Shown here: in pieces, positions 57,727-64,000 of the stretch
How positions within the stretch are numbered: position 1 is the stretch's first letter
How the letters are laid out: each line of letters begins with the position of its first letter
NCBI GenBank assembly: GCA_028274465.1
Contig: CM051458.1
Span: 102,998,855 to 103,062,854 of the forward strand
Source: Plantago ovata
Taxonomy: Eukaryota; Streptophyta; Magnoliopsida; Lamiales; Plantaginaceae
Direction: 5' to 3'
Length of the DNA stretch: 64,000 nucleotides
The notes under the pieces: generated by a model
Seen by the model: only the letters and a program-made list of their open reading frames with translations
What the model was told of the DNA's origin: nothing
Databases searched by the model: none
Program-made: the position numbers and the translations under genes

Positions 57727-60700
57727 TTACAGTTCGGCATGTTTGGATTGCTGATAAGTAGCAGGGAAGATCCAACTGAATAGTTGCCAAAACACACTGG
57801 TTGGTGATATCTGCTCCGGTTGTTTCGACTTTGCGTTGCACAGATCGTCATACTTGTGCTTTAAATGAGGAGCAGCTATTTTGTCCTGAAAGATAGGAGA
57901 CAGATTTTGTCAGCTATGCGAGTTCGTTCTGAAATAATGATTCATACCTAGTGGGTGGTTGTTTTCAAGGACTTTTTAAATGTGTTTGATTTTTCATTGG
58001 CTTTTAAGCCATTTTGGTGTGTACTAGCTTCTGGTTGGATTTTTACAAAATTATAAAATAGCTAGAAGCCAAGCAGAAGTCAGATGCTTTTAGAAGCTGT
58101 GGAAGGTGCTTTAAAAACCAGACTCTAAAAACCCTTTGGAACCCATGATAGGAAGTAACGAAGATGTGGAAGAGAAGGGTACCTTAAACACCTCAAAAGG
58201 GCAGAGGTCTGAATCTTGACAACCCTACAAATAGAAATACAGTAGGAGGTCAAGGAAATATTTAGGATTGCACCACAAAAGGTTCCAAATAATACGAAGT
58301 ATAAGCTTACCGGTAATGGGATAGGACGTTCATTATGCAACACTTGAACAAAGTATTTGCTCCCTTTCTCGGCAGGACAGCTATACAGAACTAGCATATT
58401 ATTTCCAGCAAATGGGGCGACAGTACTGGCATGCCAGGTTCTCTTCTGGGGAGGTTTTGGAGGTTGTTGCAAGGGTTTTTCCCTTAGTATCTTTTCAAAC
58501 TCTGAAAAATCCAGCAGAAAGAAATTAAGGTTAGACTGGAACAAGGAGAGAAAACGAAAAAAAGAAATAAGACAGCTAAAGAGACAAAGTATGCAAAAGT
58601 CAGAAGTACTCACGGGGTCCATCAAGAAACAGTCCAATCAAACAAGAAAATGGCAGAAGAGTTTCAGCATGAGCAAAACGCAATGTAGCCATCTCATAAC
58701 TTCCAGGAGCAAGTCCATCTAAACACCAGGTGAAGGAACAATATAACAAGGCATTTTTTTAAGATGGAAATTCTACTGCCGAAACACAACTTCCAACATC
58801 ATCACGAGGTATATATCAATAATTTATCAGCTAAAAACGCATAGGAAACAAAATACTCAAACTCTGCATTTCTCGTCTCTCCACTCTCATCCATATATAA
58901 AGCAGTTCTTCCATTATTCTCCTGACCACTGCCCCTCCCGAATAGCAAATAGGAAAAAAAAAAGTGGAACGGACATACCTTCATTAGCCTTAATTGCTTG
59001 TTCCATTGATTGGATAACATCCTCAAGTAAAGGTACTCCCATTCGGTAATTCAACGAGTTACCATAGCCCTTCAGCAAAAACACCTCAAGATCATCTGCC
59101 CACTCCAACAAGCCAATCTGAAAAGAACACATTAAAGATGTTCAATTAAGCTACAATACAGTGAAATTTATCATCATTCACCAATAAAGTGCAATTTGTT
59201 TTCTAAGTGATGTTATTGCAGTAACACTGCAAAACATTAGTCAATTTGTAAGGTTGGACATGATAATTATTCACATGTTCAGAAGCTAATGATATCAACG
59301 AATTTTCAATAAAGAAAATAGATAAATAGCAATGCTTTTTACTCGTCAAAGAGAGAGGGAAGTGCCAGTACCTCGGCCGGAGTAAATAAAGCACAGGCTT
59401 GATCTGTCATATTTAACAGTGATGCTTCCTACAAAAGAATGCAAAGTAATTATTTTCCAAACTACACAGGAAGGTAGGAGAGGGGGAAGAGAATGTTGAA
59501 AAGAATAAATACCTGCTTGCATAGAAACCATAGAGTTGAAACATCCTGCCGTGTGAACTTTATACCCCAACGTGCTACTAATTCTTGAGTGATCTCATCT
59601 AAGACTGGTTCTTTGAGTTTACCAACTCCTGGTTCCCGACTTTTCCTGAAGGACTGCATTAATACAATACAGAATTAGGAAACATTTTGGAGTTGACAAA
59701 TGAAATTAATTTTACAGCAAGATGTAAGTCAACATATTGACTACCATGGTTCTTTATACAAAAATGTTTGCCAGAACTTAAATCAGATATAGATGGCAAG
59801 TGATCCTGTGGAGTGTGGACAGTCTAAAGACCCATAACAAAACAAAATTTTAACAATGAGTTTGGAGGAAAATGTTGCAATAAATGGATGTAAAGCCAAG
59901 TAAATATATCCTGCTCTGAACAACAGAAGTGTGAAACTCACACCCCAACGTAATGGCAAGCAATGGCTTTACCTTATAGTTTTGACAGCAATCATGGAAC
60001 CGCAACATTATATCACTTGCTCGGCTTTCACTGGTAACTGCAAAAGCTCTATGACGTCCTGGTCCAAGAGTACCACGATCACTAAAAAGCCCCATGCCAA
60101 ATGCTACAGCACTAGCTGAAGCTCGAGGAACCTATAATTAAAAATCACTGTAAATTTTGACAAAACTACACAAATAAAAGAATATAGTATGCACATAAAG
60201 ATTATCTGCAATACAAACAAGCCTTTTGCAAAATGCAGGCATGCAGGAAGCTGCATAGCACAAGACCACTGGAGTAGTTCAGGATAACATCCCAAATATT
60301 TTAGGAAAAAGAAAAACAGAACATGCACTTCCATTGAACTGGAGACCATGATGAAACTTAAAACATGGACCAACTTTTCACGTAATTCGCCACATGTAAG
60401 CAAGCAGCATAGTTGAAATTATTGGTATGGATGACTCATGTCAAGAGCAAATGTATTGTAACTCTTATGCAACTAACTATTTACAAAGCATTGAAAATGC
60501 AAACCTGGGTAGCTTTAATTGGATATATATTTGGGTGGTAATCCTCATGAAACAACTCAGGAAATCTTTCTCTTGTTCTTATCCCAAGCTGATATAATTC
60601 ATCTTCTCCTGCGCTAACCAACTCACCACCCTTGTGCTTCCCTGTCCAAGGAGATTTCCATCCCCACAACCATGCCGGTACCTTCTCTTTAGAAGACTTG

Positions 60701-61624
60701 TGATCTTTCAAACTATCTAAAAGTTCTTTAATGCGAGATACAAAGGCTTCGAGTTCTTTCAGCCTTTTTTTGGTTGGTGCCCGAGTCCCATGCCTTGCCT
60801 GCCAAGTCAATTAATACTCTAGTTACTGTGAATGCTAGGTCAAGAGTATGATCTTCAAAGGGAGAAACACTGAAATGAGCTTTTAATCTGTATGGTTTAT
60901 TTATAATGACTCTAAAATGAAGTACCACAAGATGCAAATCATGTACCATCTCTGTGGAGTAGGTCTACCCTAATTTGTAACTGAGCATTCAACTGATAGT
61001 TTTACCAAAGGGGTTGGGCTTAGAACATCCACTAGAACACATCAGTTCATATTCAAAATTCTAATTCAACCACCATTGAGAACATGTTTCAGCATTACAA
61101 ACTTCACTGCACAGTGACTAAACTAACTAACAAACAATAATATTCATCAGTACTCCAGTTGTCCTAATTAAACTTCCAAATTCGAAGTACAAACCAATAA
61201 ATAAATAAATAAGTAGAGCGACAAATTACCACAAGATTGAGGTGAATAGGTTTACACTGATCGCCAATATTCGAAGGAACAAATGAATCCTCAGAAATCC
61301 CTCTCGATGCCTCATATCTACACAGAAAGCAAACAATACTTGAGCTCGGATAACAAACTGCACACTCCCCTAAAAAAATACTGTAAAAATCGATCAATTA
61401 ATTCAGCTCTGATAATAAAATTAGAGCAACTCGCACACTCGCCTAGGTTTCCCAAACATCAAATTGAGGCAAAATACAGTAAAAACCGATCAAATTACAC
61501 GAGAGTACCTTGTGGCAGTGGATAAATGCTGGCGAACGTCGAAATGTTGTTCGGCGAGTGAATGAATTGAAAGAAATACGAGAAGGAGAAATGGTACAAT
61601 CTGGAGACGACGATGAACTCTCAT
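57727..61624 (-). CDS. MINPP1: Multiple inositol polyphosphate phosphatase (histidine acid phosphatase family)
   Basis: Eleven exons on the minus strand: 61624-61509, 61317-61230, 60798-60505, 60131-59973, 59653-59513, 59428-59372, 59117-58979, 58718-58614, 58501-58311, 58224-58183 and 57885-57727. Borders are GT-AG and all phases agree, giving 496 aa. Residues 1-24 are a signal peptide (LQIVPFLLLVFLSIHSLA). The catalytic ARHGTRAPTKKR lies at about 69-80, with the catalytic histidine in RHGTRAP. The second signature is HAET (about 348-351), which in MINPPs replaces the HD of classical acid phosphatases. These enzymes dephosphorylate phytate and other inositol polyphosphates; here probably in the secretory pathway or cell wall. 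Length matches Arabidopsis At1g09870. The PPR-like long intron count is normal for this family. Confidence 0.94.
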
Positions 61625-62996
61625 GGCTGCTTTGCTTAGGTGTTGTGTTGAGTGAGCGATTTCTGGAATTTCTAGCTAGTTCGTGTTCGATCTTTATGTA
61701 GTATATTGATGGTGATGGAGATGGTATTTTGCTTTTCCCAAATGAGAAACAACATACGCGTCATATAGAACAGAGTTTCTTTAGGATACACGTGGGAGAA
61801 GGTTATTGGGTTTGATGCTGTGTGTTTGATTCTTCTTTCTTTCTTGTATGACAAGTTTTCCACCGTATTGAGATTTGAGAGACCGTGGGTAAAATTCATT
61901 TTAGGTAATTTAGTTATTCGGTAAGGTTCGCCTAGCAATATTGCTTTAGTCTTTAGATTTTAGACTATGGCATGTTCCATTTATTTATATGTTTCAAACT
62001 GGTTATGTTCAATTTATGTGTTTCAATGCAATATAATATTTAATTTTAGTACCTTTTAAATTAATAACAGGAAAAATTGAAAAATACAAGCGTAGCAACT
62101 TCACACAAGGCATATAAAGAATGGGAAAATTAAATTGGAACCGTAAATTGCAAAAATAATAGAAAAATGAGTGTGTGCTACACTTTTTAGTGCTTTGGAG
62201 AACCAAAACAAGATTTTTATGCGCATATAACACATGTTCATTTTTTCTATATTTCTCAATTTTTGATCGGTCAGGTGAGTGGTTGTCACTTTTCACACAC
62301 TTGCATTGTTCATAACCACTCTTAGAGTACATATATTGAACATGTCTCTCTTTGGACTATCTAAAATGGATTTTACCCCGTTGCATATATAAAGGATCGA
62401 AATCATACTGTGTTCTTTAAAAGATCAAAGTCGAACCATAATTTTAAGAAACTAAAATTGGACCGTATGTCACTTTAAAGGATGAGAATTAAGTGGACCT
62501 ATGTTAATTAGAGTACCAAAACTAAAGTTTCCTCGAAATTATTATGTGACAAGAAATTTCTTCTAAAATCGGGAACTAAGACCATCACAATTTGAGAATA
62601 ATTTGCGGCTCGGTTAATTCGATTTCATGTCCCATAGTTTTCCGGTTTCGGATTTCAGCCCAGAAGTCAGAATTTTCGTTTGGGGCCTATGGATGGGCTT
62701 TGGTTGGGACGTTGGGTGAACACACTAACAAGCCTGCCAGGTGGCCTAGTATACAAGTTTGTGTTTGTGTCGGAATCAATTCCGTTTCCTAAAATAGAGT
62801 TGCAAAACAATTATATTCCTGTTTTAACTCCAACCCTTAAGGAAACTACCCCAAGTAAAAGCTTTATATAGTCTCGAAATCTATATATACATAATAATAC
62901 ATTAACGCTACATCGATCGACTAGTGTTGAGAACAAGATTAGTATTGATTTGAGTCTTTATTTCTCCAGCACTTTTATTTGACAAGTTGAAGAACA
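61625..62996. promoter_or_regulatory. Divergent promoter region between MINPP and B3 genes
   Basis: A TATA-like TCTATATATACATAATAATA lies about 115 bp before the B3 ATG. At about 62380-62530 a degenerate repeat (AAAGGATCGAAATCATACTG, AAAAGATCAAAGTCGAACCA, AAAGGATGAGAATTAAGTGG) suggests an old small repeat element. No gene. Confidence 0.45.
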
Positions 62997-64000
62997 ATGG
63001 ACTATCTTTCAGATGAAGATTTGAAACATGTTGTGGTTGACGAAAATTGGAACAGCTTAAGAATTCTTGCGGAGGTTTGCGCTGTGGCTTACGAAAAGTC
63101 TATGTTACAGGAAAAATTACGGTTAGAAAGAAAGAAAACACTGGCTCCGAAGAGCAAAAACAAGAAGAAGATCAAGGATGAGGAAGAGAAGAAGGAGGAG
63201 AAGAAGATGAAGAGGAAACGAATATTGAAGTATGAGTCTGACGATGATTACTACGCTGCTGCTGCTGCTGATGAAGAAGAGTTATTACCCGAAAAGAAGA
63301 GTACTAAAAAGAAAACGGTGGACAAACCGAAGAGAAGAAGGATGGCGCTGCCACAAACAATGTATCCTCCTCCAATGTTACCTGATGAGTTCATGGAAAA
63401 GATAAAGGAGGTGACGCACGGGAGGGTATCTGACCGGAAGGACGTCAAGTTGGTGATGCAGAAGAAGTTGTTCGGTACTGATTTATCTGATCGAGCCTCC
63501 CGTCTGTCGATACCCATGCAGCAGGCTTTGTACAAAGGTTTCTTGACAGAGGAACAGACTGAGCTTCTTCAAGAAAAGAAGGAAGGACAACAGCAGAAGA
63601 ACACGGTTATGGTGACGGTTATAGATCCGTCGATGGAAGTAGAAGAGGAGGTGAAGTTGGGTATATGGTTGCTTAGCAGTTGGTGTTACATATTGCATGG
63701 TAGGTGGAGGCCCATTGTGAAGAGGAACAAGTTCGTGCAGGATCAACCGGTGCAAGTATGGGTGTGTGAGTATGTCAATGATGAGAATGAGAAGAAGCTA
63801 TGTTTTGCTCTAGTTGATCTCGATAAGAAGCAGAAGAACAAGGTCGAGAATGCACCGACTGTGACAGGTTCGGACTCAGACGTCATTGCACCGTGTGAAA
63901 GTTGTATGTCTGATCAAGAGAATATAGCGACAGGTTCAGATTCAAAAGACATTATACCTCGTGAGAATCGAACATGTGATCAAGAAAATACCGCCACAGG
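62997..64000 (+). CDS. B3 domain protein of the DUF313 type (C-terminus beyond window)
   Basis: The frame is open from the ATG at 62997 to the window end (334 codons and two bases) without an intron. Residues 1-45 are a helical leader (LRILAEVCAVAYEKSMLQEK). Residues 50-125 are lysine/glutamate-rich with nuclear-localisation-like clusters (KKMKRKRILK, KPKRRRM) and a run of five alanines. From about 150 a B3-like DUF313 domain follows: KLVMQKKLFGTDLSDRASRL, SIPMQQALYKGFLTEEQTEL, NTVMVTVIDPSMEVEEEVKL, VKRNKFVQDQPVQVWVCEY and KKLCFALVDLD. This matches the Arabidopsis At2g31720/At1g05920 group, presumed nuclear DNA-binding proteins of mostly unknown target. After it a 22-24 residue repeat begins (TGSDSDVIAPCESCMSDQEN, TGSDSKDIIPRENRTCDQEN) and runs on past the edge. 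Confidence 0.85.
   Translation, partial: MDYLSDEDLKHVVVDENWNSLRILAEVCAVAYEKSMLQEKLRLERKKTLAPKSKNKKKIKDEEEKKEEKKMKRKRILKYESDDDYYAAAAADEEELLPEKKSTKKKTVDKPKRRRMALPQTMYPPPMLPDEFMEKIKEVTHGRVSDRKDVKLVMQKKLFGTDLSDRASRLSIPMQQALYKGFLTEEQTELLQEKKEGQQQKNTVMVTVIDPSMEVEEEVKLGIWLLSSWCYILHGRWRPIVKRNKFVQDQPVQVWVCEYVNDENEKKLCFALVDLDKKQKNKVENAPTVTGSDSDVIAPCESCMSDQENIATGSDSKDIIPRENRTCDQENTAT

Overview
The window is nuclear DNA of a flowering plant, most likely a eudicot. The evidence is GT-AG introns in nearly every gene, an AT-rich intergenic background crowded with small DNA transposons, and plant-specific genes: an RdDM factor of the RDM1 family, a P-class PPR protein, a Golgi PMT methyltransferase, an MRH1/MDIS1-type LRR receptor and a DUF313-type B3 protein. 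I cannot fix the species.

Left part (1-11.4 kb): the 5' two thirds of an LRR receptor-like pseudokinase gene on the minus strand runs off the left edge. Upstream of it lies about 6 kb of nested small transposons: a foldback MITE (3856-4097), a Stowaway element (5113-5362), a foldback element split by a tRNA-derived SINE (6428-6832), two CTGAAC-rich MITEs and a Mutator-like element (9167-9921). These are followed by a broken F-box gene.

Transposon core (11.8-15.7 kb): a complete 3860-bp CACTA (En/Spm) element with intact ends, a TGG target duplication, large subterminal repeat arrays and one intact five-exon gene for a TnpA/Transposase_24-like protein, but no TNP2-type transposase.

Middle (16-34 kb): two more decayed F-box copies (16.8 kb and 26 kb); an array of consecutive hairpins (18.58-18.84 kb); the RDM1 gene on the minus strand, whose first exon is triplicated and also present as an inverted copy 1.2 kb upstream; an MSP-ankyrin (VAPYRIN-like) gene; and an intronless peptide N-glycanase A gene.

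Right part (35-64 kb): ordinary, well-preserved genes. These are a PMT methyltransferase (8 exons), a cluster of eight intact plus several decayed tRNA-Lys(CUU) genes all on the minus strand, an At3g53170-like PPR gene, an apyrase 7-like gene, a multiple inositol polyphosphate phosphatase gene (11 exons), and the start of a B3 (DUF313) transcription-factor-like gene cut by the right edge.

The genes do not form one pathway. The most unusual items are the inverted duplication at the RDM1 promoter end, the hairpin array just downstream of RDM1, the tRNA-Lys array with a 298-bp tandem period, and the layered transposon insertions whose relative ages can be read from the sequence.
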